From contig NC_091152.1 of the NCBI RefSeq assembly GCF_040958095.1, forward strand, positions 18,384,796-18,448,795: 64,000 nt of DNA. Direction: 5' to 3'. How positions within the stretch are numbered: position 1 is the first letter of the stretch; each line of letters begins with the position of its first letter. Below the pieces are notes generated by a model, which was not told where the DNA came from, did no database searches, and was given only the letters and a program-made list of their open reading frames with translations. A program made the translations under genes and the position numbers. The stretch comes from Procambarus clarkii (taxonomy: Eukaryota; Arthropoda; Malacostraca; Decapoda; Cambaridae). This document shows, piece after piece, positions 42,111-53,369 of this stretch.

Positions 42111-42634
42111 GTTGATGGTGGTTGTGATGGAGGCAGAGGAGGAGAGGAGCACGTGCCCGGGGCAGCGAGAAGTGCCCAATATAGCCCTACACACACCTGG
42201 TCTGGTGGCACTGTTGACACCTCGCCCACTCCTGCCAACACGCGCTCCCTCAACCTTCTTAATACACTCCTATCTCCTCCTTCTTCTAGTCCTCTTTAAT
42301 CCCCATAAGCACAACTAATGCCAAGTTAGAATTATTATCTGAATATTAAGTATTTACTAACACTGGAAATATAATGTCCGCATTAATATCAATGTTTTAA
42401 TTGTAAGCACACTTGTTCTCTCATAGAAAACGTAAAGACAAATTTGGTGGTTTAACCGACGCGTGTGGCGCGCTCACTAAAATCATTCAATATTGACATT
42501 TTGTTTCAAACTCTTTATGATGTAAAAAATACTTATTTAATAATATTTGGCCTCTGGTGGTACTGCGTGAACTTGTTGGTGCTGTAATGTAAATGTTTTA
42601 TGAACCTATGTGTTTGTTTGTTTTTCCCACATCT

Positions 42635-42810
42635 TGCCCGAAACGCTATTTGTATTAGTGGATTTAGGCATAAGAACATAAGAACAGAGGTAACTGCATA
42701 AGGCCTATTGGCCCATACGAGGCAGCTCCTATTTATAACCACCCAATCCCACTCATATACTTGTCCAACCCGCGCTTGAAACAATCGAGGGACCCCACCT
42801 CCACCGGGGT
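42635..42810. mobile_element. LINE 3' end fragments at the satellite edge
   Basis: TGCCCGAAACGCTATTTGTA at about 42636 (plus) matches the 3' domain shared by the CR1-like LINE and SINE family A. 42673-42810 on the minus strand reads CFKRGLDKYMSGIGWL-like text and ends in repeats of TTCTTATG, a LINE C-terminus and tail. The 51-bp array starts where the LINE body would continue. Confidence 0.6.
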
Positions 42811-42814
42811 GGAG

Positions 42815-45800
42815 GTGTCCACTCACAGGATGAGTGGCGCTGCCCAATACTGTCACTATGGCGGTGTGTCCACTCACAGGACGAGTGGCGCTGCCCAATA
42901 CTGTCACTATGGCGGTGTGTCCACTCACAGGACGAGTGGCGCTGCCCAATACTGTCACTATGGCGGTGTGTCCACTCACAGGATGAGTGGCGCTGCCCAA
43001 TACTGTCACTATGGCGGTGTGTCCACTCACAGGATGAGTGGCGCTGCCCAATACTGTCACTATGGCGGTGTGTCCACTCACAGGATGAGTGTCGCTGCCC
43101 AATACTGTCACTATGGCGGTGTGTCCACTCACAGGATGAGTGTCGCTGCCCAATACTGTCACTATGGCGGTGTGTCCACTCACAGGATGAGTGACGCTGC
43201 CCAATACTGTCACTATGGCGGTGTGTCCACTCACAGGATGAGTGACGCTGCCCAATACTGTCACTATGGCGGTGTGTCCACTCACAGGACGAGTGGCGCT
43301 GCCCAATACTGTCACTATGGCGGTGTGTCCACTCACAGGATGAGTGGCGCTGCCCAATACTGTCACTATGGCGGTGTGTCCACTCACAGGATGAGTGGCG
43401 CTGCCCAATACTGTCACTATGGCGGTGTGTCCACTCACAGGATGAGTGTCGCTGCCCAATACTGTCACTATGGCGGTGTGTCCACTCACAGGATGAGTGT
43501 CGCTGCCCAATACTGTCACTATGGCGGTGTGTCCACTCACAGGATGAGTGACGCTGCCCAATACTGTCACTATGGCGGTGTGTCCACTCACAGGATGAGT
43601 GACGCTGCCCAATACTGTCACTATGGCGGTGTGTCCACTCACAGGATGAGTGACGCTGCCCAATACTGTCACTATGGCGGTGTGTCCACTCACAGGATGA
43701 GTGACGCTGCCCAATACTGTCACTATGGCGGTGTGTCCACTCACAGGATGAGTGTCGCTGCCCAATACTGTCACTATGGCGGTGTGTCCACTCACAGGAT
43801 GAGTGACGCTGCCCAATACTGTCACTATGGCGGTGTGTCCACTCACAGGATGAGTGGCGCTGCCCAATACTGTCACTATGGCGGTGTGTCCACTCACAAG
43901 ATGAGTGACGCTGCCCAATACTGTCACTATGGTGGTGTGTCCACTCACAGGATGAGTGACGCTGCCCAATACTGTCACTATGGCGGTGTGTCCACTCACA
44001 GGATGAGTGGCGCTGCCCAATACTGTCACTATGGCGGTGTGTCCACTCACAGGATGAGTGACGCTGCCCAATACTGTCACTATGGCGGTGTGTCCACTCA
44101 CAGGATGAGTGGCGCTGCCCAATACTGTCACTATGGCGGTGTGTCCACTCACAGGATGAGTGGCGCTGCCCAATACTGTCCCTATGGCGGTGTGTCCACT
44201 CACAGGATGAGTGACGCTGCCCAATACTGTCACTATGGCGGTGTGTCCACTCACAGGATGAGTGACGCTGCCCAATACTGTCACTATGGCGGTGTGTCCA
44301 CTCACAGGATGAGTGGCGCTGCCCAATACTGTCACTATGGCGGTGTGTCCACTCACAGGATGAGTGACGCTGCCCAATACTGTCACTATGGCGGTGTGTC
44401 CACTCACAGGATGAGTGACGCTGCCCAGTACTGTCACTATGGCGGTGTGTCCACTCACAGGATGAGTGTCGCTGCCCAATACTGTCACTATGGCGGTGTG
44501 TCCACTCACAGGATGAGTGTCGCTGCCCAATACTGTCACTATGGCGGTGTGTCCACTCACAGGATGAGTGACGCTGCCCAGTACTGTCACTATGGCGGTG
44601 TGTCCACTCACAAGATGAGTGGCGCTGCCCAATACTGTCACTATGGCGGTGTGTCCACTCACAGAGTGAGTGGCGCTGCCCAATACTGTCACTATGGCGG
44701 TGTGTCCACTCACAGGATGAGTGTCGCTGCCCAATACTGTCACTATGGCGGTGTGTCCACTCACAGGATGAGTGGCGCTGCCCAATACTGTCACTATGGC
44801 GGTGTGTCCACTCACAGGATGAGTGACGCTGCCCAGTACTGTCACTATGGCGGTGTGTCCACTCACAGGATGAGTGACGCTGCCCAATACTGTCACTATG
44901 GCGGTGTGTCCACTCACAGGATGAGTGTCGCTGCCCAATACTGTCACTATGGCGGTGTGTCCACTCACAGGATGAGTGGCGCTGCTCAATACTGTCACTA
45001 TGGCGGTGTGTCCACTCACAGGATGAGTGACGCTGCCCAATACTGTCACTATGGCGGTGTGTCCACTCACAGGATGAGTGACGCTGCCCAGTACTGTCAC
45101 TATGGCGGTGTGTCCACTCACAGGATGAGTGACGCTGCCCAATACTGTCACTATGGCGGTGTGTCCACTCACAGGATGAGTGACGCTGCCCAATACTGTC
45201 ACTATGGCGGTGTGTCCACTCACAGGATGAGTGACGCTGCCCAATACTGTCACTATGGCGGTGTGTCCACTCACAGGATGAGTGTCGCTGCCCAATACTG
45301 TCACTATGGCGGTGTGTCCACTCACAGGATGAGTGTCGCTGCCCAATACTGTCACTATGGCGGTGTGTCCACTCACAGGATGAGTGGCGCTGCCCAATAC
45401 TGTCACTATGGCGGTGTGTCCACTCACAGGATGAGTGACGCTGCCCAATACTGTCACTATGGCGGTGTGTCCACTCACAGGATGAGTGACGCTGCCCAAT
45501 ACTGTCACTATGGCGGTGTGTCCACTCACAGGATGAGTGACGCTGCCCAATACTGTCACTATGGCGGTGTGTCCACTCACAAGATGAGTGTCGCTGCCCA
45601 ATACTGTCACTATGGCGGTGTGTCCACTCACAGGATGAGTGACGCTGCCCAATACTGTCACTATGGCGGTGTGTCCACTCACAGGATGAGTGACGCTGCC
45701 CAATACTGTCACTATGGCGGTGTGTCCACTCACAGGATGAGTGACGCTGCCCAATACTGTCACTATGGCGGTGTGTCCACTCACAAGATGAGTGACGCTG

Positions 45801-45857
45801 CCCAATACTGTCACTATGGCGGTGTGTCCACTCACAAGATGAGTGACGCTGCCCAAT
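42815..45857. repeat. 51-bp minisatellite, about 60 units
   Basis: The unit begins GTGTCCACTCACAGGATGAG and continues with GGCGCTGCCCAATACTG and TCACTATGGCG. Spacing is 51 bp (first units at 42815 and 42866). The array length gives 59.7 units. Variation is concentrated at one base (G, T or A after GATGAGTG) and at AGG/AAG and ATG/ACG. As 51 is a multiple of three and units lack stops, both strands stay open for about 1000 codons. I see no evidence of coding. Units 3-9 and 10-16 have the same order of variants. Confidence 0.97.
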
Positions 45858-46128
45858 AAACTCGCCCCTCGGGGCAAAATTAAAAGAAAAATTCCACTAT
45901 TTCCAGTTAGTGAGATTATTTTGATTCGAGTTATTTGACCATAATCTGTCAGCGTGTTCAGATAGTACTGATAGTAAGGCCTAATAACGCACATATATGC
46001 GCTATAGTAGTCCAAAAAATATTTTAGTTTGGTTGTAGTTTTATTTTTTTCGGAATCTATAAATGGATAGTACCAAATTTTGGTATGTAATTGTTCATTA
46101 GGTGGCTATATGGACGATGGTCCACAGT

Positions 46129-46272
46129 TAGTTTAGGTCATGTATTATGCACCCCATACCCATGTTGTGGGCGGCAGTGGAAAGGGTTACAGAGGCACAT
46201 AATGGGCTCAGGGACTGAACCCCACAATTCATTTAGCTAAGCAAGTTACAATCTTGATGAGCTAGTTACAAA
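46129..46272 (-). mobile_element. LINE 3' UTR copy
   Basis: The minus strand matches 48390-48539: AGCTCATCAAGATTGTAACT, then ATTGTGGGGTTCAGTCCCTG and GTAACCCTTTCCACTGCC, ending GGGTGCATAATACATGA. The plus-strand segment 46143-46180 closely resembles the 37-bp unit of the metallothionein intron array. Confidence 0.7.
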
Positions 46273-47030
46273 AAGTACTATCTAAACAGGATGATGGGGA
46301 GTAGTATCTGGGAAACACTGTTCCATATTAGTTCATGTCACCTTTTATTTTATTAAATTTATTTTCATAGTAGGTTGTCTTGGATTTTTAATGTTATTAT
46401 CTTAGAGATCAGTGAGGGCCTCACGTAACACTCTCTGGGAATGACTCCTGTCCTGTATTTCTTCACGTATTTACATATTTTGTTATTGTCTTAAGTTTCC
46501 CCTTTATCATGATCTAAGGGTTGTTAGTTCTTGTGGTTGTGACTTGTTTAGTTAGTAAGGGCGAGTATTAATTGTTGCAGTTCTGGGGACTTTATACTGC
46601 CTTCTGGCTGCTCAGAGGCAATCCAGGATGGTAAGCGACTCCCTTTGTATGATCACGTTAACTCATTCCTTACGTTAGACCTGGATTTATTAAAGAAGCT
46701 TTTAAAATGTTTGTAAGTAAGGACTGTGGGCGAGTGGTGTTATCTTCCTGCTAAACTCGGTGTGGTGCCTCACGTCACACAAATACGTATAGGCCTACCT
46801 ATTACCCCCATTTATACCCCCCCCCCCCCCGCCCCTGGGGAAATCTGTGTAAACAACTTTGATGCAACAATAAATCGAGAATTGTTGTGGTGCGATACTT
46901 ATTGTGCACCCGCGCGTATCTCCAGCTGATGCACGTCAGTTACATCCGCTAGGTTCACAGGCAGCAACCACCTCACATCTCATACTCGCCATAATTGTTC
47001 TACGGTAACTGATGTTTTCTGGCGATAAGG
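46273..47030. other. Nothing recognised
   Basis: AT-rich sequence with a poly-C run at 46818-46832. The frame at 46726-46929 has no family motif. Confidence 0.4.
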
Positions 47031-47039
47031 CTAATCACC

Positions 47040-47345
47040 CGAGGCTGCCAGACTCCCGCTACCCCGGGGCCGGCCCCCACCACTACCACCACCCCGGGGC
47101 ATGGGAGAGTCGCATCCCAACCTGGGGCCCAGGCCCGACCCCCACCCAGGGGTCCAGGAGAGCCCCGACTACCACCAAAGGGCCCAGCCAGGCCACCACC
47201 CCCAGCCCAGGGCCCAGGCAAGACTGGACCCCCACCAGGGGGCCCAGAGAGGCACCCCACCACAGCCCGGGGCCACTTGTGCACGCGGCGCTGCCTGGAC
47301 TGCACCCGGCCCCGGACCGCTGCGCACGGCTCACCCTTCCCACAC
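47040..47345. repeat. GC-rich imperfect repeat block
   Basis: About 300 bp of GGGCCCAG and CCCCCACC words recurring at irregular spacing near 36 bp, strikingly GC-rich against AT-rich flanks. Overlapping Pro/Gly-rich frames are open on both strands, which is typical of such composition. No conserved domain. Confidence 0.6.
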
Positions 47346-47675
47346 ACACACTCACGCACAAACAAAACTAACAAACTAAACTAATCTAACCTTCCTATAC
47401 CTAATATTACTAGTGGCTTTACAAGAATGTAAGTACATCATGCTATGTACTCTCACAAACACTTCTTATATATATGGGTACCACCTCTGGTGCAATTGCA
47501 GGGACCCACATCCTCAAAGAAGAAAACAAAGAGCTTCTCAGCACGATATCTGAGGCCCAATATTTAATATAGAACATATGTGTGCTAAACTAGGCCTAGG
47601 AATATTTAAGATTGGTTTTAGCTTCATTTATTTTAATAGAATTCCTTACTAGTCAATATACTACTATCTAAAATA

Positions 47676-47826
47676 AATAATAATAATATAAATAAATGTT
47701 TATTTAGGTAAGGTACATACATACAAGAAATTTTTACAAAGATTGGTGGACTTATAGATAGAGCTAGTACATACAATGCCTAAAGCCACTATTACGCAAA
47801 GCGTTTCGGGCATGATAAGTGCGAAA
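47676..47826 (-). mobile_element. CR1-like LINE 3' end
   Basis: The plus strand reads AATAAATGTTTATTTAGGTA, AGGTACATACATACAAG and GCAAAGCGTTTCGGGCA, as in 57510-57630 and 52480-52590. On the minus strand this is the LINE 3' UTR ending in a TTTA repeat. Confidence 0.85.
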
Positions 47827-47904
47827 AGCTAAGTGCGTACGAATTGGTGACTATTGACGACCGTCACATTATATCTGAACAGCAGGATGGGTTGACTTAT
47901 ATAA

Positions 47905-48790
47905 AAAAAACTAGCTGAGTTCATCTTCTTACATTATACTCCGCACTAATCTATCCCTATCTTACATACGGTATGTGTACATGAGGTTCAACCACTGCAA
48001 ATTACCTCAAGCCTATCATCACTCAGCAAAAATCTGCTATCACAACTATAGCAAACTCTGTCTTCAGACAACACACAGCCCCTCTGTTTAAGTCCCTTAA
48101 CATGCTAAACATTCACTCACTCCACATATTCTCATGTTCCAGCGATGTGTCAATATTTCATTCAAAATGATCTGCTACCAGAAATTTTAGCCAAATATTC
48201 CCAGTTTGCTAACTGTAGGTAGTAACTAAGTGATTGTAACCTATCCACCGCTGCCCACTGGATGGGGGGCGGTGTGCAGGACAAACATATAAATTTTGAC
48301 ACTAGCTCTCCACATATGTCAGTTGCTTAATTTAGAACCTGTACTTGAGGTCGATCTCGAACCCATTGTTGATGTGATGACTTATATTGAATTTTGTAAC
48401 TAGCTCATCAAGATTGTAACTTGCTTAGCTAAATGAATTGTGGGGTTCAGTCCCTGAGCCCATTATGTGCCTCTGTAACCCTTTCCACTACCACCCACAA
48501 GATGGGTATGGGGGGCATAATAAATGAACTAAACTAACTATTCTCATGTGATATCTACATGTACAAAACCTTGTTTCTAAATGCTAATCTTGATCTGAAA
48601 CTTTTCCTTGATAGGTGTAAGAGCGCCCATGAGCACCACACCAGTAATATATATATCTATGATATCCCCAGAGTCAGACTACATCTGTGCAAACACTCCA
48701 GCCAAATACAAGGACCTAGTCTTTGGAACTCACTCCTTAATGAATTAAAAAAAATCCAACCTATGCCTTTTTCAAAAGTAAAATAATTGA
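47905..48790 (+). pseudogene. CR1-like LINE RT C-terminus, interrupted
   Basis: The plus strand reads YPYLTYGMCT, GSTTANYLKPIITQQKSAIT and PLFKSLNMLNIHSLHIFSC up to 48137. It resumes at 48550 with IYMYKTLFLNANLDLKLFL, HEHHTSNIYIYDIPRVRL and QIQGPSLWNSLLNELK, ending near 48785. This parallels the C-terminus of the LINE at 57.8-58.4 kb. A 402-bp insertion lies in the middle. Confidence 0.8.
48138..48539 (+). mobile_element. 5'-truncated retroelement with 10-bp target duplication
   Basis: Bounded by ATTCTCATGT at 48128-48137 and 48540-48549. The 3' part holds the LINE UTR found at 46129-46272 and 61233-61350, ending GGGGGGCATAATAAATGAAC with a short tail. No coding sequence. It sits inside an older LINE fragment. 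Confidence 0.85.
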
Positions 48791-48809
48791 CGGATTTTTT
48801 AATTTTTTT

Positions 48810-49130
<321 letters not shown>

Positions 49131-49409
49131 AGTTGTCTTCAGCACCACCAGTATAATCTTGTATTGTATTAGAGTTAAACTTTCATTTTATTCCTATTTT
49201 TATTTTCACCTATTTTCAGGTGTCATTTTTGTTCATTAATATTTCAGTAAATTTTAATTATTTATTTGATGATTTTCATTTGTTTCCACCTGCGACTTAC
49301 ACACTGCGAGGCCAGGAGCAGCATTTTTGTTTATTATTTGTGTGAGGGAGAGCCATACCATCTTGGTTCAGTATAGCTGGGATACCACAACCCGTCACAT
49401 ATATTTGGG

Positions 49410-51905
49410 GGCCTGTCCTAGGGGCTGTCCCAGGAACTGTCCTAGGGGCTGTCCCAGGAACTGTCCTAGGAGCTGTCCCAGGAACTGTCCTAGGAGCTGT
49501 CCCAGGAACTGTCCTAGGAGCTGTCCCAGGAACTGTCCTAGGAGCTGTCACAGGACCTGTCCTAGGAGCTGTCACAGGAACTGTCTTAGGAGCTGTCACA
49601 GGAACTGTCCTAGGGGCTGTCCCAGGAACTGTCCTAGGAGCTGTCACAGGAACTGTCTTAGGAGCTGTCACAGGAACTGTCCTAGGAGCTGTCACAGGAA
49701 CTGTCCTAGGAGCTGTCCCAGGAACTGTCCTAGGAGCTGTCCCAGGAACTGTCCTAGGAGCTGTCCCAGGAACTGTCCTAGGAGCTGTCACAGGAACTGT
49801 CCTAGGAGCTGTCCCAGGAACTGTCTTAGGAGCTGTCCCAGGAACTGTCCTAGGAGCTGTCACAGGAACTGTCCTAGGAGCTGTCACAGGAACTGTCCTA
49901 GGAGCTGTCACAGGAACTGTCCTAGGGGCTGTCCCAGGAACTGTCCTAAGAGCTGTCACAGGAACTGTCCTAGGAGCTGTCCCAGGAACTGTCCTAGGAG
50001 CTGTCACAGGAACTGTCCTAGGAGCTGTCCCAGGAACTGTCCTAGGAGCTGTCACAGGAACTGTCCTAGGAGCTGTCCCAGGAACTGTCTTAGGAGCTGT
50101 CACAGGAACTGTTCAAGGAGCTGTTCAAGGAGCTGTTCAAGGAGCTGTTCAAGGAGCTGTTCTAGGAGCTGGTCTGAGGAGCTGTCCCAGGAGCTGTCAC
50201 AGGAACTGTTCAAGGAGCTGTCCCAGGAACTGTCCTAGAAGCGGTCACAGGAACTGTTCAAGGAGCTGTTCTAGGAACTGTTCAAGGAGCTGTTCTAGGA
50301 GCTGTTCAAGGAGCTGTTCTAGGAACTGTTCAAGGAGCTGTTCTAGGAACTGTTCAAGGAGCTGTTCAAGGAGCTGTTCAAGGAGCTGTTCTAGGAACTG
50401 TTCAAGGAGCTGTTCAAGGAGCTGTTCTAGGAGCTGTCCCAGGAACTGTTCTAGGAGCTGGTCTGAGGAGCTGTTCTAGGAACTGTTCAAGGAGCTGTTC
50501 AAGGAGCTGTTCTAGGAACTGTTCAAGGAGCTGTTCTAGGAACTGTTCTAGGAACTGTTCAAGGAGCTGTTCAAGGAGCTGTTCTAGGAACTGTTCAAGG
50601 AGCTGTTCTAGGAACTGTTCAAGGAGCTGTCACAGGAACTGTTCAAGGAGCTGTTCTAGGAACTGTTCAAGGAGCTGTTCAAGGAGCTGTTCTAGGAGCT
50701 GTCCCAGGAACTGTTCTAGGAGCTGGTCTGAGGAGCTGTTCTAGGAACTGTTCAAGGAGCTGTTCAAGGAGCTGTTCTAGGAACTGTTCAAGGAGCTGTT
50801 CTAGGAGCTGTTCAAGGAGCTGTTCTAGGAACTGTTCAAGGAGCTGTTCTAGGAACTGTTCAAGGAGCTGTTCAAGGAGCTGTTCATGGAGCTGTTCTAG
50901 GAACTGTTCAAGGAGCTGTTCAAGGAGCTGTTCTAGGAGCTGTCCCAGGAACTGTTCTAGGAGCTGGTCTGAGGAGCTGTTCTAGGAACTGTTCAAGGAG
51001 CTGTTCAAGGAGCTGTTCTAGGAACTGTTCAAGGAGCTGTTCTAGGAACTGTTCTAGGAACTGTTCAAGGAGCTGTTCAAGGAGCTGTTCTAGGAACTGT
51101 TCAAGGAGCTGTTCTAGGAACTGTTCAAGGAGCTGTCACAGGAACTGTTCAAGGAGCTGTTCTAGGAACTGTTCAAGGAGCTGTTCAAGGAGCTGTTCTA
51201 GGAGCTGTCCCAGGAACTGTTCTAGGAGCTGGTCTGAGGAGCTGTTCTAGGAACTGTTCAAGGAGCTGTTCAAGGAGCTGTTCTAGGAACTGTTCAAGGA
51301 GCTGTTCTAGGAACTGTTCTAGGAACTGTTCAAGGAGCTGTTCAAGGAGCTGTTCTAGGAACTGTTCAAGGAGCTGTTCTAGGAACTGTTCAAGGAGCTG
51401 TTCTAGGAACTGTTTAAGGAGCTGTTCTAGGAACTGTTCAAGGAGCTGTTCTAGGAGCTGTTCAAGGAGCTGTTCTAGGAACTGTTTAAGGAGCTGTTCT
51501 AGGAACTGTTTAAGGAGCTGTTCTAGGAACTGTTCAAGGAGCTGTTCTAGGAACTGTTCAAGAAGCTGTCCCAGGAACTGTCCTAGGAGCTGTCACAGGA
51601 ACTGTCCTAGGAGCTGTCCCAGGAACTGTCTTAGGAGCTGTCACAGGAACTGTTCAAGGAGCTGTTCTAGGAACTGTCACAGGAACTGTTCAAGGAGCTG
51701 TCCCAGGAACTGTCCTAGAAGCGGTCACAGGAACTGTTCAAGGAGCTGTTCTAGGAACTGTTCAAGGAGCTGTTCTAGGAGCTGTTCAAGGAGCTGTTCT
51801 AGGAACTGTCCTAGGAGCTGTCACAGGAACTGTTCAAGGAGCTGTTCAAGGAACTGTTCAAGGAGCTGTTCAAGGAGCTGTTCAAGGAGCTGGTCTGAGG
51901 AGCTG
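49410..51905. repeat. 12-bp minisatellite with 13-bp phase-shifting unit
   Basis: The unit is CTGTYCHAGGAR (12 bp). The left block (49410-50110) uses CCTAGG, CCCAGG and CACAGG variants. The right block (50110-51900) uses TTCAAGG and TTCTAGG variants. A 13-bp variant, CTGGTCTGAGGAG, recurs at about 50171, 50460, 50725, 50966, 51231 and 51892. Thr-Val-Pro-rich (minus) and Cys-Pro-Arg-rich (plus) frames are repeat artefacts. Confidence 0.95.
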
Positions 51906-51909
51906 TTCC

Positions 51910-52450
51910 TAGTAACCCTTGCTTAATGTTGTGTTTAGTTATTATACTTGGCTTTTATACTTTGTATTTTTTCAGAATTAATTTTGAGATTTACATACAG
52001 GTAACTTAACACATCTACTTTACAGGTGTAGCAATTTGTGATCTGTTTATTAGATTGACTTTAATTACTATTGCTAAGCTATTTTCTAAGCTATTGCTAT
52101 ATCTTTATTGTCCACATTGGTTTTGTCCCAACAGAGAGGACTCACTCAGGCAGATCACCCCTCGGGTACTTATCTGGTACTTTGATTTGTCTTCGAACTA
52201 TTATGTTCCACTTAGTATTAGGAACTTTGGAGGAAGTATTGGACTAGAGATCCTCTCGCATCCAGAACTAACCTTCGTTCACAGTTCATGATTAACTGCT
52301 CAGGTAGGGAGTTTACTATTCTTTTACAGAGCACAAGGAACGGTAACTCTACAGTTAATTATCTAGATTGTAGTAGGACAACTCTTGCCCTTATCTTCAC
52401 TAGAATACAGGGTACAGACATCCCTACATCCTCTTTATATTTTACTATCT
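51910..52450. other. Unassigned, open frame without known motif
   Basis: A 78-codon plus frame at 52055-52291 (LRQITPRVLIWYFDLSSNYY) has ordinary composition but matches no family I recognise. No splice or promoter evidence was found. Confidence 0.3.
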
Positions 52451-53369
52451 CGAAACATAAAAATAATAAAAAATAAAATGTTTATTTAGGTAAGGTACAT
52501 ACATACAAGAGATTTTACAAATATTGATGAATGTATAGGTAGAGCTAGTACATACAATGCCTAAAGTCACTATTACGCAAAGCGTTTCGGGCAGGAAAAA
52601 CATTAATGACTAAAGCTTAATACTAATTGGGTATAAAGAATAAAATGTGTTGAGAACAAGTAAAAAATAGAGATAAAAAAGGGGGAACATGGCAGAAAAA
52701 GCAGCACAAATAAAATTAGGTCGACAAACAGCGTTGTTTAAGAAAATAACAGACATTGGTTGACAATAGAAGGGTAAGATGGTTACAGGGAATTTATTAG
52801 GTAGTGATTCGTTTTTATCTTGTGTGTCCCTGGAAATTCAGCTTATGGGCGATGAGAATGCCAAGGAATTTGCCATCTAATTTGTTACAAATTTGGGTAT
52901 TGTTTATTTTGAGATTTATTTGATTAGAGGATTTATTGCCAAACAGAATCTAGATAGTTTTGTTAATGTTAAGGGTGAGTTTGTTGGCAGTTAGCCAAAG
53001 ATGGACTTTATTTAGCTCAGTATTTACTGTGACATTTAGAGCAAGGGGGTCAGAACTGGAGTAAATGAAGGTTGTGTCGTCAGCAAATAGAATTGGTTTG
53101 AGGTGTTGGGAGGCATTTGGAAGGTCATTAATGTAGATGAGAAAGAGGAGAGGGCCAAGTATGCTGCCCTGAGGAACACCAATGTTGATGGGTAGGGTGG
53201 GAGAAATTGTATTATTCACAGAAACATACTCAAACCTGTCAGTAAGGTAGGATTTGAGGTATTGCAGGGAGTGTCCTCTGACTCCATAATGATGTAATTT
53301 AAGAAGAAGGTTTTGATGGTTGACAGTGTCAAAAGCCTTACGCAGGTCCACAAATAACCCAAATAACAT
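52451..53369 (-). mobile_element. CR1-like LINE, internally deleted copy
   Basis: The minus frame 53369-52950 gives RT (GLFVDLRKAFDTVNHQNLLL, NIGVPQGSILGPLLFLIYIN, ILFADDTTFIYSSSD), near-identical to the copy at 58.5-58.9 kb. Downstream, GTTTTTATCTTGTGTGTCCC at about 52815 joins two points that are about 510 bp apart in the longer copy (57860 and 58373). The 3' UTR and tail are at 52466-52600. The 5' end is truncated at about 53370. Confidence 0.85.

Noticed and set aside
42815-45857. CRISPR array
   Set aside because: Units are head-to-tail with no unique spacers, in a eukaryotic genome. The same applies to the arrays at 7507, 49410 and 61646.
42533-46015. Open frames of 1160 (minus) and 1032 (plus) codons
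   Set aside because: They are the 51-bp satellite read in two directions. The unit length is a multiple of three and has no stop, so frames stay open by arithmetic. No signal peptide, splice sites or diversity typical of a repeat protein were seen.
47000-47379. Proline-rich gene at the GC-rich block
   Set aside because: Open frames in four phases overlap, as expected from composition. No homology recognised.
49297-50238. Thr-Val-Pro-rich and Cys-Pro-Arg-rich frames of 268 and 303 codons
   Set aside because: They come from the 12-bp satellite and end once 13-bp units and variant changes shift the phase.
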